This document shows, piece by piece, positions 33,968 through 43,292 of a DNA stretch of 64,000 bases. Under the pieces are notes generated by a model that saw only the letters and a list, made by a program, of their open reading frames with translations, ran no database searches and had not been told where the DNA came from. The stretch is from an uncultured bacterium (GTDB lineage Bacteria; Cyanobacteriota; Vampirovibrionia; Gastranaerophilales; Gastranaerophilaceae): the NCBI GenBank assembly GCA_902792085.1, contig CADAYE010000013.1, positions 1-64,000 of the forward strand. The letters run 5' to 3'. Each line of letters opens with the position of its first letter. The first letter of the stretch is position 1. The position numbers and the translations under genes are program-made.

Positions 33968-34792
33968 TTATTTAATTTCTACAATTTTATCTCTCATCAT
34001 TTTCGCTGTCTTGACATGGACAGCATGCCCTGCTTCTTTGGCAAGAATCTGACATTTTAAATCAAGCGGATTGATGCCAGTTAAATATAAATCTCCAACC
34101 AAATCAAGCATTTTATGTTTTATCGGTTCACAATCAGAACGCAAATCAACAGAATAACTGCCATCATCCATAAATCCCAGAGTGTTATCAATATTTGCGC
34201 CTTGGGCAAATCCAAGCATCTGATATTTTTTTAAATCACGATAGAAACCAAATGTTCTTGCTTCAATGATTTCGTCCTGATTTTTTGGATTATAATTTAC
34301 AAATCGTCTTTGAAGTCCGTTGTGGTCGTAATTAATCGCATAAGACATAAAAAGTTCTTTGTCAGGCAAGATTACAAGACTTGTTTTGCCGTTTAAATAA
34401 TACACAGGTTCAGATACCGTATATTTTTTCTCTTTAGCAAAAAGCGGTTTGTCAATTCCTGCCTTTTTAAAGGCTTCCACCCATTGTTTTGAACTCCCGT
34501 CTAAAATGGGAACTTCTTCCTCATTCATACAAATATCAACCGAATCTATATGGCAAAAAGCAAGAGCAGCTGTCAGGTGTTCTGTCAGCATCGCTTTTGC
34601 TTTCTTGTTACCTAAAACAACACAATGATCTGTTGCAAGAACATTATCAACATTTGCTTTAAAAGCATCCTGACCTTTGACATAGTACCTTATTTCACCT
34701 GAATTTGACGGAAACAAGGTCACTTCGCACGGTTTATTTTTCATCAAACCGTTTCCGCTTATTTTAACTTCTTTTTTTAAAGTTATTGTCAT
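33968..34792 (-). CDS. lpxC: UDP-3-O-acyl-N-acetylglucosamine deacetylase LpxC
   Basis: Zinc deacetylase, the committed step of lipid A synthesis. Zinc ligands are H72 in LTEHLTAAL and the His/Asp pair in KHKMLDLVGD. The catalytic His is in AKEAGHAVH. The usual GLHSG element is altered to GLMKNK. It is 274 residues, single LpxC without a fused FabZ. Start is 5 nt after lpxD without its own Shine-Dalgarno, so coupled translation is likely. Confidence 0.95.
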   Translation of the reverse strand: MTITLKKEVKISGNGLMKNKPCEVTLFPSNSGEIRYYVKGQDAFKANVDNVLATDHCVVLGNKKAKAMLTEHLTAALAFCHIDSVDICMNEEEVPILDGSSKQWVEAFKKAGIDKPLFAKEKKYTVSEPVYYLNGKTSLVILPDKELFMSYAINYDHNGLQRRFVNYNPKNQDEIIEARTFGFYRDLKKYQMLGFAQGANIDNTLGFMDDGSYSVDLRSDCEPIKHKMLDLVGDLYLTGINPLDLKCQILAKEAGHAVHVKTAKMMRDKIVEIK

Positions 34793-34797
34793 TATTA

Positions 34798-35895
34798 TTA
34801 TTTAGCCTCTTGCTGCGATTCTTCAAATTCTTTCAACAACGGTTCGAATTTGCGGAATTTTGCAAAAATTTCCTGCGCATCTTTCATTGTTTTTAGTTGT
34901 TTGATAAAATCTTTTCTCGGAACGGCAGGAATACCTACAATAATTGATTTTTCAGGGAATGATTTTGTAACTCCTGCTTTTGCTGTAATAATTGTATCCG
35001 AACCGATTTCAATGTGGTCTGCAAGACCTGCTTGCCCAGCGATGACAACTCTGTCACCGATTACACAACTGCCTGCAATACCAACTTGTGAAACAATCAG
35101 GCATCCCTGACCAACTTTGCAGTTATGACCAATCATAACAAGGTCATCAATTTTTGTATTATCACCGATTACGGTATTTTCAATAGTACCTCTGTCAATA
35201 GCGGTATTTGCTCCTATTTCAACATTGTTTCCGATTACAACTGAACCGATTGACGGAATTTTGAAGATAACCTGATTTGAATTATCTTTTTTAATTTCGC
35301 CATCTTGTCTTGCGTTTTCAATGTTATTTGGATTTTCGGTTACGAAACTGAAACCGTCAGCACCTAATGAAACACCGTGGTTCAAAATTACATCATTTCC
35401 GATTTGAACTCTGTCGCCGATATTTACTCCCGGATGGAAGAAGCAGTTGTTACCTATTTTTACACCGCTTCCGATATAAGAATTAGCAACAATTTTTGTA
35501 TTATCACCGATAACGGCATTTGGAGAAATTACAACATTTGGTCCTATGCAGACATTTGCGCCGAGTTTTGCACTCGGATCAACAACTGCAGTAGGATGAA
35601 TATCTTTATTTACAACCGGCGGAACATAGAAAAGGTTTAACAACTTCATCATTGCAAGTCTTGGTCTTTCAACTTCAATTGTTGTTAGTCCGTCAATCTG
35701 AACCCCCAACGGAACAAGAGCGGCTTTAGCGGAAGATTTTGCAAGGTTTGCAATTTCATCTTCTCCCAATGCAAGAGCCAAAGTGTGTTCATCACTTAAT
35801 AGCGGAGGCGCTATCTGAGTAATTTCAGGACTCGCAACTTTAGTCAGCATACCGCCTACGATTTGTGTAATTTCATCTACCGTAAATGATTTCAT
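34798..35895 (-). CDS. lpxD: UDP-3-O-(3-hydroxyacyl)glucosamine N-acyltransferase LpxD
   Basis: Adds the N-linked acyl chain in lipid A synthesis. The N-terminal uridine-binding domain (about residues 1-95) is followed by a left-handed beta helix of hexapeptide repeats ([41 protein letters not shown]). The acyl-transfer His is probably in [14 protein letters not shown] or MIGHNCKVG. At 365 aa it is slightly longer than average. AAGGAGAGATATAT precedes the ATG. It is the first gene of its operon. Confidence 0.95.
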   Translation of the reverse strand: MKSFTVDEITQIVGGMLTKVASPEITQIAPPLLSDEHTLALALGEDEIANLAKSSAKAALVPLGVQIDGLTTIEVERPRLAMMKLLNLFYVPPVVNKDIHPTAVVDPSAKLGANVCIGPNVVISPNAVIGDNTKIVANSYIGSGVKIGNNCFFHPGVNIGDRVQIGNDVILNHGVSLGADGFSFVTENPNNIENARQDGEIKKDNSNQVIFKIPSIGSVVIGNNVEIGANTAIDRGTIENTVIGDNTKIDDLVMIGHNCKVGQGCLIVSQVGIAGSCVIGDRVVIAGQAGLADHIEIGSDTIITAKAGVTKSFPEKSIIVGIPAVPRKDFIKQLKTMKDAQEIFAKFRKFEPLLKEFEESQQEAK

Positions 35896-36085
35896 ATATA
35901 TCTCTCCTTACTTATAACTATTCCTTATGTATAAATTTTACAAAAAAAACACCAAAATAGCCCTTTTTATTGCAAATTGTTACAATAAAACAAAAGCATA
36001 CTATACATAATTTTTTCTGTATTTTGCCAAGTTTTTACCCGACTGTATAGTTTTAATTCTACGGCATTGAAGTAATAATTATATT

Positions 36086-36316
36086 ATGACAACTATTATT
36101 GGTATAAAACTTGAAAACAGGGCCTCTGATGCAATTAAATTACAGGAAATTTTAACCCTTTACGGATGTGAAATTCAAACCCGTATCGGCTTGCACCCCA
36201 TTGGGGAATACAAATGTAACAACTACGGAATTATACTCATTGAGGTTATTTCTAAAGTTAATGAAATTTATGATGAACTGTCAAAATATTGGCAGGTTCA
36301 AACTATGAAATTTTAA
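36086..36316 (+). CDS. TM1266-like (iron-only hydrogenase system) regulator, ACT-like, 76 aa
   Basis: A single small alpha/beta domain. TTIIGIKLENRASDAIKLQE, TRIGLHPIGEY and YGIILIEVISKVNEIYDEL line up with the TM1266 family, ferredoxin/ACT-like proteins found with FeFe-hydrogenase genes. No hydrogenase or maturase is in this window, so the partner would be elsewhere. No Shine-Dalgarno is seen. An AATAAT hexamer ends 6 nt before the ATG, a weak match to the leaderless pattern. Confidence 0.65.
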   Translation: MTTIIGIKLENRASDAIKLQEILTLYGCEIQTRIGLHPIGEYKCNNYGIILIEVISKVNEIYDELSKYWQVQTMKF

Positions 36317-36389
36317 AATATGTAAAAAAAGATATATATAACCGGACAAATTTTTGCTTGATGTGATTTTATATTAAAAAGGCAAATTT

Positions 36390-37871
36390 ATGATTAGTCC
36401 GATTTCAGCAGGAAATATTAAAACAAGTATATTTTATATAAACGATTACCACGGAAAATCTATAAATATGGAGCGTACAATAAGTGCTTCCAATACTTTT
36501 GATGCCAATAATAAAAATAAAAAAGATACCGATACTTTGAAACTATCTTCAGGCGACATTATGATAGGTGAAGATATTACCATAAATAAAGCCGCAGTAC
36601 TATTTCAAAATTTTATCGGTATAAGAGCAAGTGCTGTAGGTAATCATGAACACGATATGCAAAGTAATCAGAACCAAGTTTTGCAATATGTAAAATTCAA
36701 TCTGCTTTCTAATAATGTAAAAGTTAATCCACGCAATCCGTGGAGTAGTATTTTAAAATCTTCTGTTGTAGAAGAAGTAAACGGTCACAAATACGGCATA
36801 ATCGGTTCAACGCCGGTTGATTTATTTACCCGAACAAAATGCGGTCCCCTTCACCGCGATTTTACCGTTGATAATGCTGAACAAACGGTTAAAGATATTC
36901 AACTTGAGATAGATAAACTTAAAGCACAGGGCGTAAATAAAATTATACTATTGTCCCATCTTGGCAATACCTTTGAAAAATTTGTTGCAACTCAAACATC
37001 AGGATTGGATGTAATTTTAGGCGGTCATTCGCATGACCTTATACAAAGTGTAAAAGAGGGTGAAAATCTTTTATACAACAAGGACGGAGATCCTGTTATA
37101 ATTACTCAGGCAGGCAAAGACGGTAAAAGTTTCGGAATTTTGAACCTCGAATTTGACAAAAACGGAATAATTAAAAAAGTTCAGAATAATATCGGATACA
37201 CAAAAGATTTTCACCGTAATATGGCAGTTGAATATCTTTTCAACAAGTTGTTTAAAAACAACAAAGTTTACGGAGAAATAAAATCTGCCCCGCCGGAACC
37301 AAAAGACCTTTTAATCAGCCCAAATCCTCACGGATATTTTATTGCAGACTGCATGAGAAAAGACTCTGACTGCGACATTGCGCTTATTCAGTCTGCAAAT
37401 ATAAGAGGATATTTTGAAAAAGGCGAGGTGGATGACAGAATTTTAAATGATATTTTACCGTTTAAAAACGAATTATACAAGATGAGATACAGCGAAAAAG
37501 ATATTGTTGATGCGTTGAAATTTGCCTGCGAAAATTCTTTTAATTCTCACTCACATAAACCGGGAATGTTTTACGCATCAGGTTTGAAATATACACTTAA
37601 CGGTAAGGGCAAACTGTTATCTCTGACTTTTGTTGACAAAAACGGAAAAGAAAACCCGATAGATGTCAATAACCCAAGATATGACAAATTCTACACCACA
37701 GTAATAAATGATTATTGCGCAAAGGGAAATGATAAGTTCAAAATGCTTGATAAACCGCAGCAGATTATAGAAAAAACAGGCATAGATTCCGCAATATGCG
37801 TTGCAAATGTGCTTAAAACCACAAATGAACCTGTACAAATCGTTGACGACGGCAGAATTACTATTGTCTAA
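36390..37871 (+). CDS. 5'-nucleotidase/UshA-like metallophosphatase without signal peptide, 493 aa
   Basis: Calcineurin-type core with NDYHGKS (residues 18-24), SSGDIMIGED (about 53-62), AVGNHEHD, LLSHLGNTF and GGHSHDL, a complete two-metal set. The C-terminal 5'-nucleotidase domain follows (about residues 295-470, IALIQSANIRGYFEKG). UshA relatives are exported, but this one starts MISPISAGNIKTSIF with no signal peptide. It is therefore cytoplasmic, exported by another route, or dependent on the N-terminal lineage tag. AAAGGCAAATTT precedes the ATG. Confidence 0.88.
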   Translation: MISPISAGNIKTSIFYINDYHGKSINMERTISASNTFDANNKNKKDTDTLKLSSGDIMIGEDITINKAAVLFQNFIGIRASAVGNHEHDMQSNQNQVLQYVKFNLLSNNVKVNPRNPWSSILKSSVVEEVNGHKYGIIGSTPVDLFTRTKCGPLHRDFTVDNAEQTVKDIQLEIDKLKAQGVNKIILLSHLGNTFEKFVATQTSGLDVILGGHSHDLIQSVKEGENLLYNKDGDPVIITQAGKDGKSFGILNLEFDKNGIIKKVQNNIGYTKDFHRNMAVEYLFNKLFKNNKVYGEIKSAPPEPKDLLISPNPHGYFIADCMRKDSDCDIALIQSANIRGYFEKGEVDDRILNDILPFKNELYKMRYSEKDIVDALKFACENSFNSHSHKPGMFYASGLKYTLNGKGKLLSLTFVDKNGKENPIDVNNPRYDKFYTTVINDYCAKGNDKFKMLDKPQQIIEKTGIDSAICVANVLKTTNEPVQIVDDGRITIV

Positions 37872-37997
37872 GAATAATAAATTTCATGTAGATTTGTAAA
37901 TTATTTAATAAATATATTAAAGTTTTTCTTTTTCATGACGATTACATCATTGTTAGAAGATTAGAATTTATGTTAAAATAAGAATAAGAGGAGCGTT

Positions 37998-38660
37998 ATG
38001 GTTGAAGATTTGGAACAAGACTCGTTTAATATCCCTGACGATTTATTAGACAGTATTCAGCATAATATTGAAAATATAATAAAAACTTTTGATGTTCCCG
38101 AAGAAAACAAAATGGAAGTCATTAAGCAGATAAATTATATGTATTCGAGAACAAAATATCTTTCTTTGACTGACGAACTTACTGAACTTCCTAACAGACG
38201 CTGTTTTGACAATGAATTTAATAAAGAATTTTTAAGGGCGCAAAGATATAAAAACAATTTAACCCTTGTAATGTTTGATATTGACCATTTTAAACATGTC
38301 AATGATACTTACGGGCATCAATGCGGAGATTATATCTTAAAACAGGTATCAAAAGCCGCATTACAAACCTTTCGTCAGACTGATACGATTTATCGTACAG
38401 GTGGAGAAGAATTTATGGTAATTCTGACTGAAACAGACATTAACCAATGTATCATACCGCTTGAAAGATTTAGAAAAACAATAGAAACAATGTTACTTGA
38501 ATTTAATAATCAAAACATAAATATAACGGTCAGTATCGGCGCATGCCAGTATTCTCCCAAAATCAAAACAAAAGAAGAACTCATAGAAAAAACAGACTGT
38601 GCGCTTTATAAGGCAAAAAATTCAGGAAGAAATCAAACAGTTCTTAATACTTGCCTGTAA
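37998..38660 (+). CDS. Diguanylate cyclase (GGDEF), 220 aa
   Basis: Soluble protein. Residues 1-55 are a helical lead, and the GGDEF domain runs from about 56 to 215 (LTDELTELPNRRCFD; DIDHFKHVNDTYGHQCGD). The active site is GGEEF at 135-139, and an RxxD inhibitory site (RQTD, 126-129) lies five residues before it. It should therefore make cyclic di-GMP and be product-inhibited. No sensor or membrane domain is fused. AGAGGAGCG precedes the ATG. The 3' end overlaps the convergent gene by 17 nt. Confidence 0.93.
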   Translation: MVEDLEQDSFNIPDDLLDSIQHNIENIIKTFDVPEENKMEVIKQINYMYSRTKYLSLTDELTELPNRRCFDNEFNKEFLRAQRYKNNLTLVMFDIDHFKHVNDTYGHQCGDYILKQVSKAALQTFRQTDTIYRTGGEEFMVILTETDINQCIIPLERFRKTIETMLLEFNNQNINITVSIGACQYSPKIKTKEELIEKTDCALYKAKNSGRNQTVLNTCL

Positions 38661-39861
38661 TTTTTAAAATACTCTGATATCTAAGCCAGCCTAAAACTAC
38701 ATGCTGAACATTATCAATTCTTATGATGCTTGCATTTGGAGTAACTCCCGGTTTAACCCAGTTAGCAGAATTAGGCAGACCGCCTGCATGGACACCGGTT
38801 TTGACCTGAACTCTTGCAAGAAAATAATTTCCGATAGACAAAGCCTTGTTTATAATCATTTTTAGCTGGTCATTTTCGGTACAATAATAAATATATGCAA
38901 GTCCTTCCATAACAGTACCCAAACTGCAAGGGCGAATATTATCAATAAAAGCGCCGTAATAACTGTTTTTAGGATTCGTAATCTGATTGCTCAGCACAGG
39001 AATTGCCATTTGTTCTGCATAAGCACGCATTTCATCAGCATCAGCAGGGTCTTTTACAAGCAATTTGAACAGTAAATTCTTAATTACCATAACAGACCAA
39101 TGGTCAAATGGGATATCTAAATCCATACCTTTTCTTGTATGCACAATATTCATTATGATTTTCATAATTGCATCAAGCCATTTTTGCTGAGGGTCAATTT
39201 CGTATAAATGGAATAAACCTGCTGCGGCTTCGCCAGGGTAAAATATCGCTTCTGCTTCCTTATCAATAGTATTTGTTTCAAGGTTGTAATAAGCCCAGAC
39301 ATTACCTTCTTCATCCGTCATAGAAAGTATAAATTCACCCAGACCTCTTAAAACAGGAAGTTCAATTTCTTTTTCTTCGTACAGGTTACATAAAGCGCAT
39401 AATGCAACACCTGCCGCACCTGATTTTGCAATATGAAATTTTATGCCTTCTTCTTCAGGAAAAGAAACTACAACATATCTGTTATCGTCAAGACTTCTCA
39501 CATACCTGTCAATAAAGTATTTGGAAGAAAGCAATCTGTTTTCTTTAAATTTTGTTTCAAGTCCGACTTTTTCATATTCATACATTGCATACAAAGTTCC
39601 TGCATGACGCAAAGAATTGTATATGTCATTTTTGTATGTAATTTCAGGATCAACATTTTGTCTGTACTGAAATCTCCCGTCAGGGAGAATATTTCTGTTT
39701 ATATAATTCATAGACAGAGCAATTTCATCAAAATACGGCAATCCCCAAGTGTGTTCATGCGTATTTTTTCTTGCATCTCTCCACAAATAAGATACAAACG
39801 CTCCGACAAGTATCAGAAATATCGTTGGAATATATGTAGTTGGTGATGATAAATCAAACAT
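38644..39861 (-). CDS. Membrane-anchored helical-barrel protein (six-hairpin glycosidase-like), 405 aa
   Basis: The start is taken at 39861 (MFDLSSPTTYIPTIFLI). A longer ORF begins at 39903 but would contain the -10 TATAAT. Residues 8-24 form a membrane anchor. The rest repeats helix pairs with sugar-binding-type loops (YPGEAAAGLFHLYE, DIPFDHWSVMVIKNL, RPCSLGTVMEGLAYIYY), as in six-hairpin glycosidase/LanC-like folds. Substrate unknown. The mRNA appears leaderless. Confidence 0.72.
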   Translation of the reverse strand: MFDLSSPTTYIPTIFLILVGAFVSYLWRDARKNTHEHTWGLPYFDEIALSMNYINRNILPDGRFQYRQNVDPEITYKNDIYNSLRHAGTLYAMYEYEKVGLETKFKENRLLSSKYFIDRYVRSLDDNRYVVVSFPEEEGIKFHIAKSGAAGVALCALCNLYEEKEIELPVLRGLGEFILSMTDEEGNVWAYYNLETNTIDKEAEAIFYPGEAAAGLFHLYEIDPQQKWLDAIMKIIMNIVHTRKGMDLDIPFDHWSVMVIKNLLFKLLVKDPADADEMRAYAEQMAIPVLSNQITNPKNSYYGAFIDNIRPCSLGTVMEGLAYIYYCTENDQLKMIINKALSIGNYFLARVQVKTGVHAGGLPNSANWVKPGVTPNASIIRIDNVQHVVLGWLRYQSILKITGKY

Positions 39862-39867
39862 AAAACA

Positions 39868-39873
39868 ATTATA
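39868..39873 (-). promoter_or_regulatory. Extended -10, leaderless type
   Basis: TGG-TATAAT (minus strand) ends exactly 6 nt before ATG 39861. There is no Shine-Dalgarno. Confidence 0.6.
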
Positions 39874-39955
39874 CCAAAGTAATCTAAAATAATAATAAAG
39901 CATTTGTATGATTTTTCATATTTCATAAACAAATGTAACAAAATTGTTAATATAT

Positions 39956-39986
39956 GCAATTCGCAAATAAAAAAATACTTTATATA
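39956..39986 (+). promoter_or_regulatory. GCAATT-N14-TACTTTATATA promoter
   Basis: GCAATT (39956-39961), 14 nt, TACTTTATATA (39976-39986), then AAT-GTAAG. It precedes the gene at 40019. Confidence 0.6.
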
Positions 39987-40018
39987 AATGTAAGTAGTGT
40001 GAAAGGTTTTGTGTATTC

Positions 40019-40645
40019 ATGATTGATTTTTCAACAGTGTTATTCTTTTTAAGAAACGGAAATCGTGCTCAAAACGGTGAAGGTGGACGCGGTTTTGTTG
40101 CAATCGGTCAAGGAGCAAAAGTTGTTGAACAAATCTGTGAATACGATAATATCTTAGGTAAGAGTGCAAAAAGCGCTGTAAACGCTCTCAAAACAGTTGC
40201 GCAGAACGATAAAGTTTTCAACGGAATTTCTAAAGGTGTAAAATTTGCAAGTGAAAATGTGAACCCGTTAATCGTTGTATCAAGTGGGATTAATGTTTTA
40301 ACTTCAGAAGATAAACAATCAACAGTCATTGCAGAAGCAGGAAATTTAGCGGCTATGTTTGCAATGGAAGGCTGGATGAAAAAGAATTTAGACAATGTTT
40401 TGAAAAATTTACCTATAAACAAAAAATGGATGCCTATTGTGAGAGGAATAGTATTTGTTATAGGCTCTATCGGGGCTTCAACTATCGGTTATAAAATTGC
40501 AAAAACATTTGCAGCAAAATTAAAAGTCGCAAACGAAAAAGCAGAAATGGAAGAAAAACAACAACACGAAAGTATTGTTCATTTATTCCAAAATCAAAAT
40601 CATCAAAGCGATTTAGTCTCAAAAAGTCTTGTTTATAATGCGTAA
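40019..40645 (+). CDS. Lineage-type hypothetical with hydrophobic segments, 208 aa
   Basis: Glycine-rich N-terminus (RNGNRAQNGEGGRGFVAIG), amphipathic middle (KSAKSAVNALKTVAQND), two hydrophobic stretches (about residues 104-118 and 141-160, PIVRGIVFVIGSIGASTIG) and a Gln/His-rich tail. GAAAGG precedes the ATG. It is controlled by the GCAATT-type promoter. No family known. It resembles the gene products at 8993 and 26635 in composition. Confidence 0.72.
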   Translation: MIDFSTVLFFLRNGNRAQNGEGGRGFVAIGQGAKVVEQICEYDNILGKSAKSAVNALKTVAQNDKVFNGISKGVKFASENVNPLIVVSSGINVLTSEDKQSTVIAEAGNLAAMFAMEGWMKKNLDNVLKNLPINKKWMPIVRGIVFVIGSIGASTIGYKIAKTFAAKLKVANEKAEMEEKQQHESIVHLFQNQNHQSDLVSKSLVYNA

Positions 40646-40687
40646 GAAAGTATTTATGTTATAATTTACTTTATTGAGAGGTAAATT

Positions 40688-41596
40688 ATGACTGATATTA
40701 AGATAACCAAAATGCACGGATGCGGCAACGACTTTGTTTTTATGGATTACGAGGAATACATAAAAACGGGAATGACACTTGAAGAATTGTCAAAATGCCT
40801 CTGTGACAGACATTTTGGAATTGGTGCAGACGGACTTATTATTCCTGTCCCTTATGACGGAGATGATGCCGATATTGAATGGCACTATTACAATTCAGAT
40901 GGTACGACTGCTCAGATGTGCGGAAACGGAATGAGATGTTTTGCAAAATATGTTTATGATAAGGGTTTAGTTAATAAAAAATCATTTTCCGTAAAAACAC
41001 TTGCAGGAATTAAAAAGCCTGAAATTCTTGATAATGGTCTGATTAAAGTCAATATGGGCAAACCTATTTTGAAAGATGAAGAAATTCCTTTTTGCTACCT
41101 TTCCCCTCGCCCTTTGGGAGAGGGGGCACTTGCATGCGAGGTAACGAGCACTGCAAATGCGGGTGAGGGTAAATACACAATTACAACCAAAGACCGGACT
41201 TTTAAAATTACCCCTGTATCAATGGGGAATCCGCATTGTATAATATTTACGGATAATACACCGCTTGAGATGGCGAAAAAATACGGACCAGAACTTGAAA
41301 AGCATCCGTATTTCCCGCAAAAAACCAATGTTGAATTTGTAAAAGTGATTTCAAATAATGAAATTGAGATGGCAGTATTTGAAAGAGGCTGCGGAATAAC
41401 TCTTGCCTGCGGAACAGGTGCGTGTGCAAGCGTTGTTGCAAGCGTTTTAAATAACTTAACAGATAATAATGTCAAGGTTAACTTACCCGGAGGAGTTGTA
41501 AATATTGAATGGCAAGGCTCTAAAGATAATCCGAATCACGATATATTTTTAATCGGACCTGCTCAATATACTTTTAATGCAGATTTCATGTTGTAA
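40688..41596 (+). CDS. dapF: Diaminopimelate epimerase with an in-frame repeat insertion
   Basis: Converts LL- to meso-diaminopimelate for lysine and peptidoglycan. The acid/base cysteines are C78 (MCGNGMRC) and about C240 (LACGTGACAS). Both halves of the epimerase fold are complete. At 302 aa it is about 25 residues longer than usual. The excess is one block at residues 136-162 (LSPRPLGEGALACEV, then TSTANAGEG), encoded by a dispersed GC-rich palindrome. It lies in a variable loop between IPF and the strand before SMGNPHC, so function is probably kept. GAGAGG precedes the ATG. Confidence 0.93.
   Translation: MTDIKITKMHGCGNDFVFMDYEEYIKTGMTLEELSKCLCDRHFGIGADGLIIPVPYDGDDADIEWHYYNSDGTTAQMCGNGMRCFAKYVYDKGLVNKKSFSVKTLAGIKKPEILDNGLIKVNMGKPILKDEEIPFCYLSPRPLGEGALACEVTSTANAGEGKYTITTKDRTFKITPVSMGNPHCIIFTDNTPLEMAKKYGPELEKHPYFPQKTNVEFVKVISNNEIEMAVFERGCGITLACGTGACASVVASVLNNLTDNNVKVNLPGGVVNIEWQGSKDNPNHDIFLIGPAQYTFNADFML
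41101..41169. repeat. GC-rich palindromic repeat inside dapF
   Basis: It starts CCCCTCGCCC-TTTGGGAGAGGG and ends GCGGGTGAGGG. It is the same type as the blocks at 10099-10232 and 42427-42507. Reading frame is preserved. Confidence 0.8.
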
Positions 41597-41661
41597 TTAA
41601 ATTTTTTTTCATGATAAGATTAGATTATACTCAATATAAATAGTAAAAGGAGAAATATAAA

Positions 41662-41952
41662 ATGAGAAAATACGAATTGATGAGCGTTTTCAAGCCAAAT
41701 CTTGACGCTGAAGAAGTTGATAAATTAATTGAAAAAATCAACTCTGTTATTACTGAATTCGGCGGAAGCGTTGAATCAGTAGATAAAGCAGGAAGAAAAA
41801 AACTTGCTTATGATATCCAAAATTTCAGAGACGGATATTTTGCTACAACAATTTTATCTTTACCTGCTGACAAAGTTGCTGAATTCAAAAGACAATTAAG
41901 ATTAAACGATAACATCTTAAGAACAATGTTTATGGAAACAGTTGGTGTGTAA
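41662..41952 (+). CDS. rpsF: 30S ribosomal protein S6
   Basis: MRKYELMSVFKPNLDAEEVD opens the ferredoxin-like fold, with KLAYDIQNFRDGYFATTIL in the middle and LRLNDNILRTMF near the end. At 96 aa the length is standard. AAAAGGAG precedes the ATG. It is the first gene of the rpsF-ssb-rpsR unit common to most bacteria. Confidence 0.97.
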   Translation: MRKYELMSVFKPNLDAEEVDKLIEKINSVITEFGGSVESVDKAGRKKLAYDIQNFRDGYFATTILSLPADKVAEFKRQLRLNDNILRTMFMETVGV

Positions 41953-42003
41953 TAAAGCAGCAGGTCGGTATTGCTATGCCGACAACGATAAAAGGAAGTA
42001 TTT

Positions 42004-42417
42004 ATGACTTTAGCAAAAGCAGCCGTAACAGGCATAGTATACAGAGAACCAAAAACAGGATATACTCAAAACAATGTTGCAGTATCGTCGTTTGTAATGA
42101 ATATTGGCGAAGGCGGAGAAGAAACACTTGTCAGAATAATTTCAAAAAGACAGGCATTATCTGATGTAATCGAAACATTGTCTAAAAACCAAAAAGTTTT
42201 GGTCGGTGGAAGATTACAAACCGGAGTCAGCAAACTTGATGACGGAACAGAGAAAAAAGTTTTTGAGATTGAAGCATCATCTATTGAACTGATGGGCGGA
42301 AGTTCAGCAGGTTCAGAAGTTCATCAGGACGGTGATATCCTTAGTTTTGGCGATATGGATTCATCAGGCTCATCAGAAACCGAAGTTTTGATGGATGATG
42401 GTGAAATTCCGTTCTAA
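42004..42417 (+). CDS. ssb: Single-stranded DNA-binding protein
   Basis: The OB fold covers residues 1-100 (AKAAVTGIVYREPKTGYTQN, VLVGGRLQTGVSK). An acidic Gly/Ser linker follows, and the tail MDDGEIPF is the protein-interaction tip that recruits replication and repair enzymes. It is 137 aa. AAAAGGAAG precedes the ATG. It lies between rpsF and rpsR as usual. Confidence 0.95.
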   Translation: MTLAKAAVTGIVYREPKTGYTQNNVAVSSFVMNIGEGGEETLVRIISKRQALSDVIETLSKNQKVLVGGRLQTGVSKLDDGTEKKVFEIEASSIELMGGSSAGSEVHQDGDILSFGDMDSSGSSETEVLMDDGEIPF

Positions 42418-42426
42418 ATAAACTTT

Positions 42427-42507
42427 CCCCTCGCCCACAGCATCAATAAAGTGGGAGGGGGATGAATTTCTTAATAAGCGAAGCGAATTTAGAAATTCGG
42501 GTGAGGG
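42427..42507. repeat. GC-rich palindromic repeat between ssb and rpsR
   Basis: CCCCTCGCCC to GGGTGAGGG, with an internal GAATTTCT/AGAAATTC inverted pair. It separates two ribosomal operon genes by 231 nt. Confidence 0.75.
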
Positions 42508-42648
42508 AATTTCCTGAAACCAAAATTTATAACTCCTATGACACTTATTGTCACTTCCCCATAAGGGCTGCAGGGTATAAATATATAGTATGTAGGTTGG
42601 GCTCACATGTCCGACAAAAGTAATAGGGCTAGAAAGGCAATTAAAAAC

Positions 42649-42876
42649 ATGGCAAAAGTAGAAGATAAGAAAAAGCACAAAAATTGTTCATTATGTGCTG
42701 ACAAAATCGAATCAATCGATTACAAAGATGCTTCAAAATTAAGAAGATACTTAACTGAAGCAGGCAAAATCATTCCAAGAAGAATAACAGGCAACTGTGC
42801 AAAACATCAAAGAATGATTGCAAAGGCTATCAAACAAGCAAGAGAAGCCGCAATTATCAGTTATGTTTTCGATTAA
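42649..42876 (+). CDS. rpsR: 30S ribosomal protein S18
   Basis: The start at 42649 (MAKVEDKKKHKNC) is preferred over the in-frame ATG at 42607, since AGAAAGG lies before it and 75 aa fits the family. NCSLCADKIESIDYKD carries the N-terminal cysteine pair. SKLRRYLTEAGKIIPRRITG and AKHQRMIAKAIKQAREAAI are the conserved S18 core. It is the last gene of the rpsF unit. Confidence 0.95.
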   Translation: MAKVEDKKKHKNCSLCADKIESIDYKDASKLRRYLTEAGKIIPRRITGNCAKHQRMIAKAIKQAREAAIISYVFD

Positions 42877-42898
42877 TTTGATTTAATTAATTCAGATA

Positions 42899-42998
42899 AA
42901 AAGCGAGAATTTTGTTATTTTAACTGACAGTAGTGCTGTCATCCTGAACTCGTTTCAGGATATCTTACTGATCAGGTTCATACGAGGTTCTCGCTTTT
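42899..42998 (+). terminator. Terminator stem split by a palindromic repeat
   Basis: AAAAGCGAGAA (42899-42909) and TTCTCGCTTTT (42988-42998) form the outer stem. The 78 nt between them contain CTGACAGTAGTGCTGTC and the CCTGAAC/GTTTCAGG palindrome. The remaining gap to 43222 is AT-rich with no ORF. Confidence 0.65.
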
Positions 42999-43222
42999 AT
43001 ATTGTAACTAACGCTTTGACAACTTTATAAACTTTTTTAAGTTCTTTTTTAATGCTCATATCACTATACTACATATATTTTTACAATTTTAAATGTGATT
43101 AAATTATCTTTATTACTAAAAATAAATAACTAAATTACATGCTTATTAAGTTTTATTAAGTGGATAAATTATTGATGATATTACTTTTTACAATTTAATG
43201 CAATTTAATTTCTTATTTTTAA

Positions 43223-43253
43223 GCAAATTTATTTGCCCAAAAATTTTTATATA
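43223..43253 (+). promoter_or_regulatory. GCAATT-type promoter variant
   Basis: GCAAAT (43223-43228), 14 nt, ATTTTTATATA (43243-43253), then AAA-GTAAGG. It precedes the gene at 43293. Confidence 0.5.
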
Positions 43254-43292
43254 AAAGTAAGGGGAAATAAGTAATCAGAAAGGGGAATTATT

